Notes: generated from the letters alone by a model not told the origin. 50,614 nt of DNA from an uncultured Collinsella sp. (GCA_900762325.1 CAAFGG010000029.1:1-50614); one strand, 5' to 3'; positions 23,654 to 32,228 are shown, counted from the first letter of the stretch. Translations and numbers: made by a program.

Positions 23654-24226
23654 TTAGTTGAGCCTAAGGGCCTTCTGGATGGGCAAGTAGAGGGCGCCGA
23701 CCAGAATGGCGTTAAAGACGGCGGTCATGGCGACGACGGGCAACATGGCGGCGGCGAGCTCGCCGACCACGCCGAGCATGGCCATCTTGATGACCATGAA
23801 GATGACGCCGGAGACAAAGGTGGTCAGGAAGGTTGCAACAATGGCGATGGCGGGCTTGACCTGACCGTTCTTGCCGGCGGCGTTGACGATGCCGGCCATG
23901 AGCATGGCGGCGATGCCCTCGGCGGCAAAATCGACGAACGGCGAAGTAGTGGTGATCTGGATCACGGCAGCCGAGATGAGGCCAATGACGAGCGCCTGAC
24001 CGATGTTGGGGCGAATGACCAGAATGGTGAGGCAAAAGGCCGAGATGATGAACTCGGGGCTGATCATGCCGCCCGAGATGCCCGAGATGGCCTTGCCGAC
24101 GGTGAAGTTGAGGATGAAGCCGGCAGCGAGCAGGATGGCGAGCAGGACGAGGGCACGGACGTCGAGTTTGCCGCGGTCGGCGGTCTGGACGGTGCGGGGC
24201 TGGGCGGCGGTGGTGTTCTGAGACAT
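23654..24226 (-). CDS. ECF transporter S component, probably tryptophan-specific
   Basis: 190 residues with about six hydrophobic segments. A Gln/Thr-rich N-terminus is followed by VLLAILLAAGFILNFTVG and a loop with ITTTSPFVDFAAEG. The architecture and ITTTSP resemble the TrpP-like group. The tryptophan assignment rests mainly on the upstream attenuator, whose leader peptide has three consecutive Trp codons. AAGGA lies upstream of ATG 24226. With the ATPase and T component it forms a complete uptake system in the membrane. Confidence 0.82.
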   Translation of the reverse strand: MSQNTTAAQPRTVQTADRGKLDVRALVLLAILLAAGFILNFTVGKAISGISGGMISPEFIISAFCLTILVIRPNIGQALVIGLISAAVIQITTTSPFVDFAAEGIAAMLMAGIVNAAGKNGQVKPAIAIVATFLTTFVSGVIFMVIKMAMLGVVGELAAAMLPVVAMTAVFNAILVGALYLPIQKALRLN

Positions 24227-24271
24227 GGTGAAAATCCTTTCTGAAGGGAAGCGCAGGGGAAAAGCGGAGGC

Positions 24272-24401
24272 GCGTGATGCGAATGCGATCGGGCTCGAGA
24301 TAGAAAAAGGCCCCCGGTCGAAACCGGAGGCCTTCCAATCACCTAGAGCGCAAAAACAGGCGTGAGGGACTCACTGTCGACCGATCGTATTCGCATCACG
24401 C
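24272..24401 (-). promoter_or_regulatory. Long-range 21-bp pairing that encloses the trp terminator
   Basis: The segment just after the Trp codons (24401-24381) is complementary at 20 of 21 positions to 24292-24272, which lies beyond the terminator and before the S-component ribosome site. A competing 7-bp pairing uses GGCGTGA after the Trp codons with TCACGCC (24365-24359). Both involve leader RNA that a stalled ribosome would cover or free. Confidence 0.7.
24304..24334 (-). terminator. Attenuator terminator of the tryptophan ECF operon
   Basis: On the minus strand AAGGCCTCCGG pairs with CCGGGGGCCTT around a TTTCGA loop and ends in a T-run. It lies between the leader peptide and the S-component gene. 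Confidence 0.88.
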
Positions 24402-24439
24402 CACCACCAGTTGTTGAGAGACGTCATCGTGTTCTTCAT
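24371..24439 (-). CDS. Tryptophan leader peptide, 22 residues
   Basis: ATG 24439 sits 8 nt after AAAGGAG (24454-24448). The peptide begins MKNTMTSLNN, continues with WWW (codons at 24409-24401) and RDANTIGRQ, and stops at TGA. Three consecutive Trp codons just ahead of alternative stems and a terminator are the hallmark of ribosome-mediated trp attenuation. When charged tRNA-Trp is scarce, the ribosome should stall at WWW and let RNA polymerase read into the ECF genes. A TATAGT box (24503-24498) is the likely -10. Confidence 0.9.
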   Translation of the reverse strand: MKNTMTSLNNWWWRDANTIGRQ

Positions 24440-24566
24440 GTTGGTGGCTCCTTTCGTGATGCCGTGGCGCGGTTGCACCTAGTTGCTGTTGCGCTGCACT
24501 ATAGCACAGCGAAGTGTGTGCGGGGAAATCTTTTTTAAAAAGATTTCAGGCGGGTTTCCCACCGGT

Positions 24567-24618
24567 CAAAAGAGCGGGCTGAGCGGGCGAGGCTGCCATT
24601 GCTGCCTTGCCCGCTCAG
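24567..24618 (-). terminator. Terminator of the C69 peptidase gene
   Basis: On the minus strand CTGAGCGGGCAAGGC pairs with GCCTCGCCCGCTCAG (one mismatch) and is followed by CCGCTCTTTT. Confidence 0.75.
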
Positions 24619-24626
24619 CTAGGACG

Positions 24627-26591
24627 TTACTCCTTATTGCGACGGTAGAGGAAGTAACCGCCCGCGGAGATGACGGCAACGCCAGCGATGGCGAATGCAG
24701 CCACCACGCGGCCATCAAAACGATCACCGGTGGTGGGCAGGCCGCCCTTGGTGTTCGCCTTGTTGGTGGTTACCGTGGTCGTGGTGTCCGACTTGCCAGG
24801 CTTCTCGGGCTTGGTGGTGGGCTGCTCGGGCTTACCGGGCTGCTCGGGGGTACCGGGCTGCTCGGGGGTACCGGGCTGCTCAGGAGTACCAGGCTGCTCG
24901 GGAGTGCCAGGCTGATCCGGGGTTACCGGGTCGGTGGCAAGAGCGTCCTTGGCGTAGGTGATGGACTCCTTGAGGCCATGGGTCTCGGTGTTCAGGTCGC
25001 TCGGGGTGAAGGGCTTGCTGAAGTCCTCAGCCTTCAGATAAGCGCGCATCTCCTGAAGCAGGGCCTTGCACTTGACATAGGTGTTCTTGGTGGCAGCGTT
25101 GCCGGCCTTGTTGGCCAGGGCGGTGCGGCCCTCAGTGGTGGTCTCGGCGAGCATGGCCTTGTCGACCTCGAGGTTCTGCTCGATGAGCTCGTTCTGGAGA
25201 GCGTCGAGGTAGGCGCGAACGCCGGTGCCGAGCTGCTCACGGTGCTCGAAGCACAGGGAGCTGATGTCCATGAGGACATAGTTGATGGAGTTCTCGGGCT
25301 CCTCGTTGTTCACGATGTCCTCCTCTTCGCAGTGATCGAAGGAGACGGTCTGGTCGCTGTAGTACGGGCTAACCTCGGTGAGCAGTGCGGAGTAGTAGGG
25401 GATGGCGACGGAGTAGGCGGCGCGGGAGAGCATCTCCCACTGGATGGTCGCGATCTCGGGGTCCATGCCCTGACGGATCTGGAAGAGATTGACCTCGGTG
25501 TTGGTCTCGGTACCAATGGCGTAGGCGCCGTCGGTGTTGGCGTTGAGGCCCGGGACCTTCTCGCCGCGGTTGCCAAACGCGCGGATCATCTCAAAGGTGT
25601 TCCAGTCGGACTTGCCGGGCTGGAAGAACAGCGGCTGCGCCTTGCTAACCAGGGCGCCGGTCGTGGCACGAGCATCTTCGCGCTCGTCCTTGACGATCTC
25701 GTAGTCGGTGCCCTCGGTGAGCGGCACACCGAAGTAGGCGCGACCCTGGACATAACGGGTCCAAGAATGCATGGCCTTTTCGCTAATTGCCTCGCCGTAG
25801 GTCTGGGCAACGTCAAATTGACCGTCATCGAAGTACTTGGCGAAGCCATTCTCCTTAGGCATGGACTCGATGGTCGCAGAGTGGAGACAGTTCGCGGTGT
25901 CGGTGAGGTCAACCTTGTAGTTGAGGTTGCCGATGTTGGGGTTGAGCGAGGCGATATCGTCAGTGAGCCTCATGGCGATCCACTGGTGGCCGGAAAGTGC
26001 GGCAAACAGCCAAGTCTCGTTGCTGTCGGCGATGATAATCTGATCGTTGCCGCAGGCGCCCTGCTCGTCGATGATCTTGCCGAGGAGCTCGACGCCCTCA
26101 CGTGCATTGGCGCTTTCACCTAAGATAACGCTGCCGTAGCTGTACTCGCCAATACCGGTTTTGGTCAGGGGGTCTGCTGCCTCAGCATCAGCATTCATGC
26201 CGGTGGTCAGCGTTGCGGAGCAGGACACGCCCTTCTCATTGATGCCTGCCTCAGAGTAGGCATCATAGCGCCCGTGCCACTGGGAGGGATGGTCGCGTAC
26301 ATAGGTGTAGCGATACGTGGTCTTGGTCGAGGTATACATGAATGCGGACTCGTCCGAGCCGTACGTATGCCCCGGGCCGTGAGAAGGCTCAATGCCAAAG
26401 TGCTTGAGGTAGCGCTTATCGAAGTCCTCGGCGCGGCCATAGTACGTGTCACCGTCGGCCGTCAGCTTGTTGCCCATGTACATCTGCGTGCAGGCGAGCG
26501 CAGATGTCGGCATGGACATGATGGTTGCAGCTCCAAATGCAAGGCCTATGCCAAGCTTCTTGAGCGCGTTGACGGGATGAGTTTTACTCAT
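24627..26591 (-). CDS. Sortase-anchored C69 family dipeptidase
   Basis: 654 residues. The signal peptide ends ...SMPTSALA, so cleavage would expose Cys34 (ACTQMYMGNK) as the N-terminal nucleophile of the Ntn-hydrolase family C69 (PepD-like). The peptidase core includes YYGRAEDFDKRY, EAGINEKGVSCSATLT and NDQIIIADSNETW. A helical region (about 450-560) leads to tandem TPEQPG repeats (about 575-600), then LPTTG (about 618), a hydrophobic span and a YRRNKE tail, a classical sortase signal. It probably cleaves peptides at the cell surface. It has its own terminator (24567-24618) and follows an AT-rich promoter region. Confidence 0.9.
   Translation of the reverse strand: MSKTHPVNALKKLGIGLAFGAATIMSMPTSALACTQMYMGNKLTADGDTYYGRAEDFDKRYLKHFGIEPSHGPGHTYGSDESAFMYTSTKTTYRYTYVRDHPSQWHGRYDAYSEAGINEKGVSCSATLTTGMNADAEAADPLTKTGIGEYSYGSVILGESANAREGVELLGKIIDEQGACGNDQIIIADSNETWLFAALSGHQWIAMRLTDDIASLNPNIGNLNYKVDLTDTANCLHSATIESMPKENGFAKYFDDGQFDVAQTYGEAISEKAMHSWTRYVQGRAYFGVPLTEGTDYEIVKDEREDARATTGALVSKAQPLFFQPGKSDWNTFEMIRAFGNRGEKVPGLNANTDGAYAIGTETNTEVNLFQIRQGMDPEIATIQWEMLSRAAYSVAIPYYSALLTEVSPYYSDQTVSFDHCEEEDIVNNEEPENSINYVLMDISSLCFEHREQLGTGVRAYLDALQNELIEQNLEVDKAMLAETTTEGRTALANKAGNAATKNTYVKCKALLQEMRAYLKAEDFSKPFTPSDLNTETHGLKESITYAKDALATDPVTPDQPGTPEQPGTPEQPGTPEQPGTPEQPGKPEQPTTKPEKPGKSDTTTTVTTNKANTKGGLPTTGDRFDGRVVAAFAIAGVAVISAGGYFLYRRNKE
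24838..24914 (-). repeat. In-frame TPEQPG-coding tandem repeats
   Basis: Four to five copies of an 18-nt unit encode Pro/Glu/Gln/Gly stalk repeats in the C69 peptidase. This type of wall-spanning linker commonly varies in length among strains. Confidence 0.8.
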
Positions 26592-26805
26592 ATTCCCTCC
26601 CAGCGTGCGAAAGCCCTCTGTCTCCAGAGGGCTTCACCCAATAATTACACCCCCTTAGCGTAACGAATTCGAAACAATATACATTCATGAAAGTTATTTA
26701 CTCGATAAGCGTAGCGAAATATGCGATTAACGGTAAATTGAACTCATTTAGTGGGAAATCAATTTGTATAACGCCAGCGAAAAATGTAGCTAAATAAAGC
26801 GTCAA
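26592..26805. other. AT-rich intergenic region upstream of the C69 gene
   Basis: About 210 nt, clearly AT-richer than the coding DNA, holding GGGAGGGAAT as the C69 ribosome site on the minus strand. No further gene is seen. The promoter of the peptidase gene is expected here, but no clear -35/-10 pair stands out. Confidence 0.5.
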
Positions 26806-26856
26806 GAAAAAAGCGGACCCCTCGCCGGCATGTGGTTTCATGCCGGCGAGGGGTCC
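26806..26856 (-). terminator. Terminator after the lipid kinase operon
   Basis: An 18-bp perfect stem (26815-26832 with 26839-26856) around TGGTTT is followed, on the minus strand, by GCTTTTTTC. Confidence 0.9.
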
Positions 26857-26885
26857 GGGCTGCACGGGCCGTCTAAGAGTAATGG

Positions 26886-26978
26886 CTACTTCTTTCGACG
26901 GTGAATCACGTTAATGGCATAGCCGACGAGCATGGCCAAAACGATGACGATAAAGCCAAGGATGGGGTTGTCGTTCAC
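26886..26978 (-). CDS. 30-residue single-span membrane peptide
   Basis: GTG 26978 follows TAGGAGG at 6 nt and begins 10 nt after the lipid kinase stop. The peptide opens MNDNPILGF, continues as a hydrophobic helix (IVIVLAMLVGYAINVI) and ends HRRKK, giving one transmembrane span with a basic cytoplasmic tail. It ends just before a strong terminator, so it closes the lipid kinase operon. The length and start codon would cause many gene callers to miss it. The function is unknown; a small membrane partner or regulator is possible. Confidence 0.7.
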   Translation of the reverse strand: MNDNPILGFIVIVLAMLVGYAINVIHRRKK

Positions 26979-26988
26979 GGGGGTCCTC

Positions 26989-27906
26989 CTATTTTCCGAG
27001 CGGCGAGAATTCGTCGACGATGATATCAAGGCATTGCGGTAGCGCGCGGGCGCCAAAGACGCCGGAATTGCTGGAGATAATCTCGCCATCGAACTGCATG
27101 CCCAGCGACGGGGTGCAGGTAATCTTGGCTTCCTTGGTCTGGATGATCTTGAACTGCGGGCGCCCGAGTACCTTACCGGCGGGGTCAAGCGCAGCGGTGA
27201 TCACAGTAGGCAACAGCTGCACGGTGCGCACGGGTTCGATGACCGCAATGTCGACCATGCCATCGTTCATGCGGCAGTCGGGGAACAGGTTGATGTCGTT
27301 TTGGATGACCGAGGTGTTGCCGGCCATGCAGCAGATGCCGTCGAGCTCCTCGACAATGCCGTCATGCTCAATGGTAAAGTGCGCTACCGTAGGGTTGGGC
27401 GTGGCGAGCGCAGAGAGGAAGTAGGCGATCTCGCCGATGTCGTTTTTGGTGGGAGCGGCCTTCATCATGATCTCGGCGTCGAAGCCCGAGCCGGCGATGA
27501 TGATAAAGCCGTGGCGCTTCTCGTTGCCGTTCTCGTCGAGCCAAAAGAGCTCGCCCATGTCCACTTTGACCGTGCGACCGGCGCGGCAAGCCTTGGCAAG
27601 CGCCGCTGCCTCGGGGGCATTACCGATGTTGTTGAAGAACAGGCAGGCCGTACCGGAGGGGAAGACGAGCGTGGGGACACCGCACCCGCGCATCTGGTCG
27701 AGCACGTTGGAGACGGTGCCGTCGCCGCCCGAAACGACCACGCGATCAAACTCGCGCACGTCTGCCACGGCGTCCTCGGGCTCCATGCCATCGCCGATAA
27801 AACGCATCACGACCTCGTCGCCGCCCTGCGCGAGGGCGTGCGTGAATGCGTAGATTTCATCTGAGCTGGGGCCCGATGCCGGGTTGTGGATGATAAGGCA
27901 GCGCAT
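26989..27906 (-). CDS. Diacylglycerol/lipid kinase family protein
   Basis: 305 residues. The DAGK catalytic domain shows IIHNPASG at the N-terminus, the nucleotide motif VVSGGDGTVSNVLD and FPSGTACLFFNNIG. The C-terminal lobe has IIAGSGFDAEIM and PDCRMNDGMVDI. The family (YegS/DgkB-like) phosphorylates diacylglycerol or related lipids at the membrane. It is followed after 10 nt by a 30-residue membrane peptide in the same transcription unit. Confidence 0.88.
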   Translation of the reverse strand: MRCLIIHNPASGPSSDEIYAFTHALAQGGDEVVMRFIGDGMEPEDAVADVREFDRVVVSGGDGTVSNVLDQMRGCGVPTLVFPSGTACLFFNNIGNAPEAAALAKACRAGRTVKVDMGELFWLDENGNEKRHGFIIIAGSGFDAEIMMKAAPTKNDIGEIAYFLSALATPNPTVAHFTIEHDGIVEELDGICCMAGNTSVIQNDINLFPDCRMNDGMVDIAVIEPVRTVQLLPTVITAALDPAGKVLGRPQFKIIQTKEAKITCTPSLGMQFDGEIISSNSGVFGARALPQCLDIIVDEFSPLGK

Positions 27907-28004
27907 ACTTACGTTCCCGTTCTGTGACTAACCGAGTATAGTTGTAAGGCAATGCCGATATCCTACCCGTGTTTTTCGGGCCTAACCTTATTCGATGGGT
28001 TGAT

Positions 28005-29138
28005 ATGTACATTTCCACACATCAGGCTCTACTCGACTTTTGCCAGCGCGCCCGTGAGTTCGACGCGATTGCCGTCGATACCGAGTTTTTGCGCGAGCGC
28101 ACGTTCCATCCGCGTCTGTGCTTGGTTCAGATTGCCACCCCTGCCGAGAGCGTCGCGGTCGATCCCCTGGTAATCGACGACCTATCGCCGCTGGCCGAGC
28201 TTATGGCCGACGAGAGCGTGACCAAGGTCTTCCACGCGTGCTCGCAGGATATGGAGGTCATGCTCCATACCGTGGGCGTGCTGCCACGACCGATTTTCGA
28301 TACGCAGGTCGCCGCCGCCTTTTTGGGCGAGCGCCAGCAGATTTCGTATGGCGCGCTTGTTCAGACGTTCTGCGGCGTATCGCTGCCCAAGACCGAGTCG
28401 CTGACCGACTGGTCGCGTCGCCCGCTGACCGATAAGCAGATTGAGTACGCGATCGATGACGTCAAGTACCTGATCGTCGCCTATACCGAGATGATGAGCC
28501 GCCTGCGCGAGCTGGGCCGTGTGGACTGGGTGCTCGACGAGCTGCGCCCGATGGCTGACGAGTCGCACTATCGCGCCGATCGCCACGAGGCGTTCCGCAA
28601 GGTCAAACGCATCAATTCGTGCAGCCGTCACCAGTTGGGCATCGCGCGCGAGCTCGCCGCCTGGCGCGAGGACCGCGCCGAGCGCCGTAACATCCCGCGC
28701 AAGTGGGTCATGTCCGACGACACGCTGCTGGCGCTCGTCAAGCGCAATCCTGTGCGCGTTGAGGAGTTCCGCAGCATCCGCGGCACCGATCAGCTGGGGG
28801 AGCGCGATGTGGACGGCGCGCTCATGGCCATCAAGCGCGGCGCGAGCTGCCCGCACGATCGCCTGCCACTCATGGTGCGCGGGCATCGCCAGATCTCTCC
28901 GGAGCTGGAGAGCGTGACGGACCTGATGTATGCGCTCATTCGCCTAGTTGCCGAGCGCTCGGGCGTGGCGACCTCGGTCATCGCCTCGCGCGATGACCTG
29001 GCCGACTATATTGAGCACCCCGAGCAGAGCCCCCTGCGCGAAGGCTGGCGCTTTGAGCTTGTGGGCTCGCGTCTGGACGATCTGCTTTCCGGCAATATGG
29101 GGCTGACGGTGAAGGACGGAAAAATCGAATTGCTGTAA
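28005..29138 (+). CDS. rnd: Ribonuclease D
   Basis: 377 residues. The DEDD exonuclease motifs are AVDTEFLRE (D, E), FHACSQDMEVML (D) and YAIDDVKYL (Tyr-x3-Asp). SYGALV and LTDWSRRPL are also typical. One to two HRDC-like regions follow (HQLGIARELAAWREDRAERRNIPRKWVMSDDTLLALVKRNP, and about 290-350). Start 28005 (MYISTHQ) is preferred because the family opens there and GATGGG is 5 nt upstream; 27969 is also in frame. It matures the 3' ends of stable RNAs. Confidence 0.9.
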   Translation: MYISTHQALLDFCQRAREFDAIAVDTEFLRERTFHPRLCLVQIATPAESVAVDPLVIDDLSPLAELMADESVTKVFHACSQDMEVMLHTVGVLPRPIFDTQVAAAFLGERQQISYGALVQTFCGVSLPKTESLTDWSRRPLTDKQIEYAIDDVKYLIVAYTEMMSRLRELGRVDWVLDELRPMADESHYRADRHEAFRKVKRINSCSRHQLGIARELAAWREDRAERRNIPRKWVMSDDTLLALVKRNPVRVEEFRSIRGTDQLGERDVDGALMAIKRGASCPHDRLPLMVRGHRQISPELESVTDLMYALIRLVAERSGVATSVIASRDDLADYIEHPEQSPLREGWRFELVGSRLDDLLSGNMGLTVKDGKIELL

Positions 29139-29202
29139 GGAAGCCTAGCCGGCTGAGTGGGTAGAATGCCTCCAACGTGTAACTCGATTCGGAGGAATTC
29201 GC

Positions 29203-29907
29203 ATGCCTTATTACTATGGATACGGCTTTGGCATCGACCCGCTGTACCTGCTGGTTGTTCTTGTCTGCACGGTGCTTGGCCTTGCCGCACAGAACTATAT
29301 CAACTCGACGTACAAGACGTGGTCCAAGGTTCGCTCGGACGGCGACACGGGTGCCACGGTCGCTCGCCGCATGCTCGATGCCAACGGTTGTAGCGCCGTG
29401 GGTATCAAGGGTGTCGCTGGCGAGCTCACCGATCATTACAACCCGCAGGACAACAACCTGTATCTGTCGGATGCCAACCGTTCGGGCGGTTCGGTCGCAA
29501 GCGTTGCCGTCGCCTGTCACGAGGCAGGCCATGCCGCCCAGCGTCAAAGCGGCTATGCCATGATGAAGGTACGCACCGCCCTCGTGCCGGTTGTCAACTT
29601 TACCCAGAACACTTGGACCATTGTGCTGCTCATGGGCCTGTTTATGAACATCGCGGGACTCACGACCCTCGCACTGATCTTCTTCTCGTTTAGCGTGCTG
29701 TTCCAACTGATTACGCTGCCGGTTGAGATTGATGCTAGTCGGCGCGCCGTGGCGTATATTGAGCAGTCGGGTATGAGTTCCAAGCAGGTCAACGGTGCCA
29801 AGAAGGTCCTGACGGCAGCTGCGCTTACCTATGTGGCCGCAGCACTCACTTCGATCATTCAACTGCTCTACCTTATGGCTCGCTACAACAGAAACTCCAA
29901 CCGATAA
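29203..29907 (+). CDS. YugP-type zinc membrane metallopeptidase
   Basis: 234 residues. A first transmembrane segment (about 13-29) is followed by a cytosolic segment with the zinc motif CHEAGHAAQ (about residue 106) and several further hydrophobic segments (about 128-165 and 205-225). GVAGELTDHYNPQDNNLYLSD is the family's conserved block. Known homologues are uncharacterised DUF/COG2738 proteins. GGAGG lies before ATG 29203. The GC-rich hairpin at 29924-29953 may end the transcript. Confidence 0.85.
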   Translation: MPYYYGYGFGIDPLYLLVVLVCTVLGLAAQNYINSTYKTWSKVRSDGDTGATVARRMLDANGCSAVGIKGVAGELTDHYNPQDNNLYLSDANRSGGSVASVAVACHEAGHAAQRQSGYAMMKVRTALVPVVNFTQNTWTIVLLMGLFMNIAGLTTLALIFFSFSVLFQLITLPVEIDASRRAVAYIEQSGMSSKQVNGAKKVLTAAALTYVAAALTSIIQLLYLMARYNRNSNR

Positions 29908-29923
29908 CAAATTGGGTCACTGG

Positions 29924-29953
29924 GCGCCGCGGAGATTTGTGTCCCCGCGGCGC
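29924..29953 (+). terminator. GC-rich hairpin after the YugP-type gene
   Basis: GCGCCGCGG pairs with CCGCGGCGC around a 12-nt loop. No clear T-run follows, so termination is only probable. Confidence 0.5.
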
Positions 29954-30022
29954 TGTACTATGTGTTGGACTTGAATTTGCGCAGGGCCGGAGCCCTTGTG
30001 CACGATAACGAAAGGAGGCTGC

Positions 30023-31474
30023 GTGGCAGGCTGGAATCTGACCGGCAATGCCGTTTCCGCCGAGTTCGACGGTTCGGACGAGCAGGAGCGTAAGGAACTC
30101 AGCGTGAGCCAGGCGGTAGAGATCGCCGCCGGTGCGCTCGATGCCATTCCGCAGCTGAGCGTTCTGGGCGAGGTCACGGGCTTCCGTGGCCCCAATGCCC
30201 GAAGCGGCCACTGCTACTTCCAGATTAAGGACGACTCGGCCGCCGTCGACTGCATCATCTGGAAGGGCGCCTACCTTAAGCGCACCTTCGACTTGCGCGA
30301 TGGCATGCAGGTGAGCTTTAAGGGCAGCTTCAATCTCTATAAGGCCACCGGCCGCATGAGCTTTGTCGCTCGCTCGTTTTCGCTGGCGGGGGAGGGTCTG
30401 CTGCGTCAACAAGTGGCGCAACTGGCCGAAAAGCTACGCCGCGAGGGGCTAATGGACGAGTCCCGTAAACGCCGCATCCCGGTGTTCTGCTCACGCGTGG
30501 CGGTCGTCACCTCGCTTTCCGGTGCGGTAATCGACGACGTCAAGCGCACATTGCGTCGTCGCAATCCGCTCGTCGAGCTTGTTTGCGTGGGCGCCAAGGT
30601 TCAAGGTGAGGGTGCGCCGGCCGAGCTCATTGAGGGCTTGCGCCGCGCCGCTTCCATTACGCCGGCGCCCGACTGCATCTTGTTGGTGCGCGGCGGCGGC
30701 TCCTTTGAGGACCTCATGACCTTCAACGACGAGGAGCTTGCCCGCGCGGTGGCGGCTTGTCCTGTGCCCGTGGTGACCGGCATTGGCCATGAGCCCGATA
30801 CCTCGATTTGCGACATGGTGAGCGACCGCCGCGCCTCCACGCCCACGGCGGCGGCAGAATCGGTGGCGCCGGCTATGACGGAGCTGGCCGATGTGCTCGA
30901 GGCGCGCCATCAGCGTCTGGGTGCCGCGATGGCATCGATGATTGGGTCGGCCCAGGTCGACCTGGAGATGCTCGATCAGCGCGGTCGCCGCGCCTGGGAT
31001 ACCTATACGGCCCGTCTGGGCGATGCGCTCGATGCCGCCGCATGCCGCCCGTGCCTCAACGACCCCACATTTATGGTCGAGCGTCGCGAGTCTGAGCTTG
31101 CCCTGACGGCCGATCGCCTGTCGGGCGCCATAGCGCGCTCGGTCGGGACATTCCGCTCCAACTTTGAGCGTCTGCCCGAGCGCCTGGTTGCGAGCACCTC
31201 GGGGCTCGATGGCAAGCGCCATGCGCTCACGCTCGCGAGTTCCCGTCTGGAGCATCACGGGCGCACGATGCTCAGCAAGCCCGCGTCCGACCTGGGCCGA
31301 GCCGCGGCCTCGCTCGATGCCCTGTCGCCGCTTAAGGTACTTGCCCGCGGTTACTCCATCGCGTACAGCGATGATGGTGTTGCTACGAGCGCCAAGACCT
31401 TTAAGCCCGGCGACGCCATCCGCGTGCGCATGGCAGACGGCAATGTAGCGGCAACGGTCGATACGGTCGAGTAG
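30023..31474 (+). CDS. xseA: Exodeoxyribonuclease VII large subunit
   Basis: 483 residues. The N-terminal OB-fold has LSVLGEVTGFRGPNARSGHCYFQIKD and SFKGSFNLYKATGRMSF. The nuclease core contains VVTSLSGAVIDD, LLVRGGGSFEDLM and GIGHEPDTSICDMVSDRRASTPTAAAE. A coiled-coil C-terminal half ends in the conserved LKVLARGYSIAY. GTG 30023 follows AAGGAGG at 4 nt, better than the in-frame ATG-less extension to 29996. It degrades single-stranded DNA together with XseB, the next gene. Confidence 0.95.
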   Translation: MAGWNLTGNAVSAEFDGSDEQERKELSVSQAVEIAAGALDAIPQLSVLGEVTGFRGPNARSGHCYFQIKDDSAAVDCIIWKGAYLKRTFDLRDGMQVSFKGSFNLYKATGRMSFVARSFSLAGEGLLRQQVAQLAEKLRREGLMDESRKRRIPVFCSRVAVVTSLSGAVIDDVKRTLRRRNPLVELVCVGAKVQGEGAPAELIEGLRRAASITPAPDCILLVRGGGSFEDLMTFNDEELARAVAACPVPVVTGIGHEPDTSICDMVSDRRASTPTAAAESVAPAMTELADVLEARHQRLGAAMASMIGSAQVDLEMLDQRGRRAWDTYTARLGDALDAAACRPCLNDPTFMVERRESELALTADRLSGAIARSVGTFRSNFERLPERLVASTSGLDGKRHALTLASSRLEHHGRTMLSKPASDLGRAAASLDALSPLKVLARGYSIAYSDDGVATSAKTFKPGDAIRVRMADGNVAATVDTVE

Positions 31475-31516
31475 CCCGCGTTTCATAGCGATAAACCTTT
31501 AGGAAAGGAAACAGAT

Positions 31517-31783
31517 ATGGCAGAGAAGACCCCGGTCGAGCAGCTTACGTACAAGCAGGCTTCGCAGGAGCTGGAGCTCATCATCCGCAGCTTGGAGTCG
31601 GGCGATATGGAGCTCGAGGAGTCGCTCGAGAGCTATACCCGCGGCGTCGAGCTCCTCAAGAGCCTGCGCACCCGCCTGTCCGATGCCGAGCAGAAGGTCT
31701 CGGTGCTTCTTAAGGACGTCGACGGCAACGACGTGCTCGCCGACGGCGAAGCCGTCAACACCGACGACAACCTCTCGTTCTAA
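31517..31783 (+). CDS. xseB: Exodeoxyribonuclease VII small subunit
   Basis: 88 residues. The conserved small-subunit fold is evident in LTYKQASQELELIIRSLESGDMELEESLESYTRGVELLKSLRTRLSDAEQKV. GGAAAGGAAACAG precedes the ATG. It lies 42 nt after xseA, and both are probably translated from one mRNA. Confidence 0.95.
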   Translation: MAEKTPVEQLTYKQASQELELIIRSLESGDMELEESLESYTRGVELLKSLRTRLSDAEQKVSVLLKDVDGNDVLADGEAVNTDDNLSF

Positions 31784-31832
31784 CCATCCCAACCAAATAT
31801 AATTACCTTGGTCTGTGAGAAAGGAACCAACC

Positions 31833-32168
31833 ATGTGCGATTGCATCTTCTGCAAAATTGCCAACCACGAGATCCCCTCGACCGTTGTCTATGAGGACGA
31901 CCAGGTCATCGCCTTCGACGACCTCAATCCCCAGGCGCCGGTCCACACCCTCGTGATTCCCAAGAAGCACTACAGCGACATCGCCGACAACGTGCCCGCC
32001 GAGATCATGGGCGCCATGGCCCACGCCATCCAAGAGGTCGCTAAGGCCAAGGGCCTGGAGGATGGTTTCCGCGTCATCTCCAACAAGGGCGTCAACGCCG
32101 GCCAGACCGTCATGCACTTCCATATGCACGTCCTCGGCGGCAAAAACCTGGGCGAGAACCTCATCTGA
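31833..32168 (+). CDS. HIT family nucleotide hydrolase/transferase
   Basis: 111 residues. The N-terminal CDCIFCKIANHEIPS contains two cysteine pairs typical of the Zn-binding HIT proteins, and the histidine triad is in QTVMHFHMHVLGG. Start 31833 (MCDC) follows AAAGGA at 6-8 nt; a GTG at 31815 is in frame but poorer. Members hydrolyse AMP-linked substrates such as adenosine phosphoramidate. It ends close to a hairpin at 32229-32262. Confidence 0.9.
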   Translation: MCDCIFCKIANHEIPSTVVYEDDQVIAFDDLNPQAPVHTLVIPKKHYSDIADNVPAEIMGAMAHAIQEVAKAKGLEDGFRVISNKGVNAGQTVMHFHMHVLGGKNLGENLI

Positions 32169-32228
32169 GGGCGCTTCTTCCTTGCAATGAAACGGAAGCT
32201 CAAGCACCGATAACTTATATATCAACGC

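Noticed and set aside
24838..24914. Tandem 18-nt units as a CRISPR array
   Set aside because: Contiguous units with no spacers, in frame with the peptidase and coding for a stalk.
24483..26123. 546-codon Gly/Leu/Val-rich frame antisense to the C69 peptidase
   Set aside because: Low-complexity translation of the complement, no ribosome site, and the opposite strand has a complete recognisable protein.
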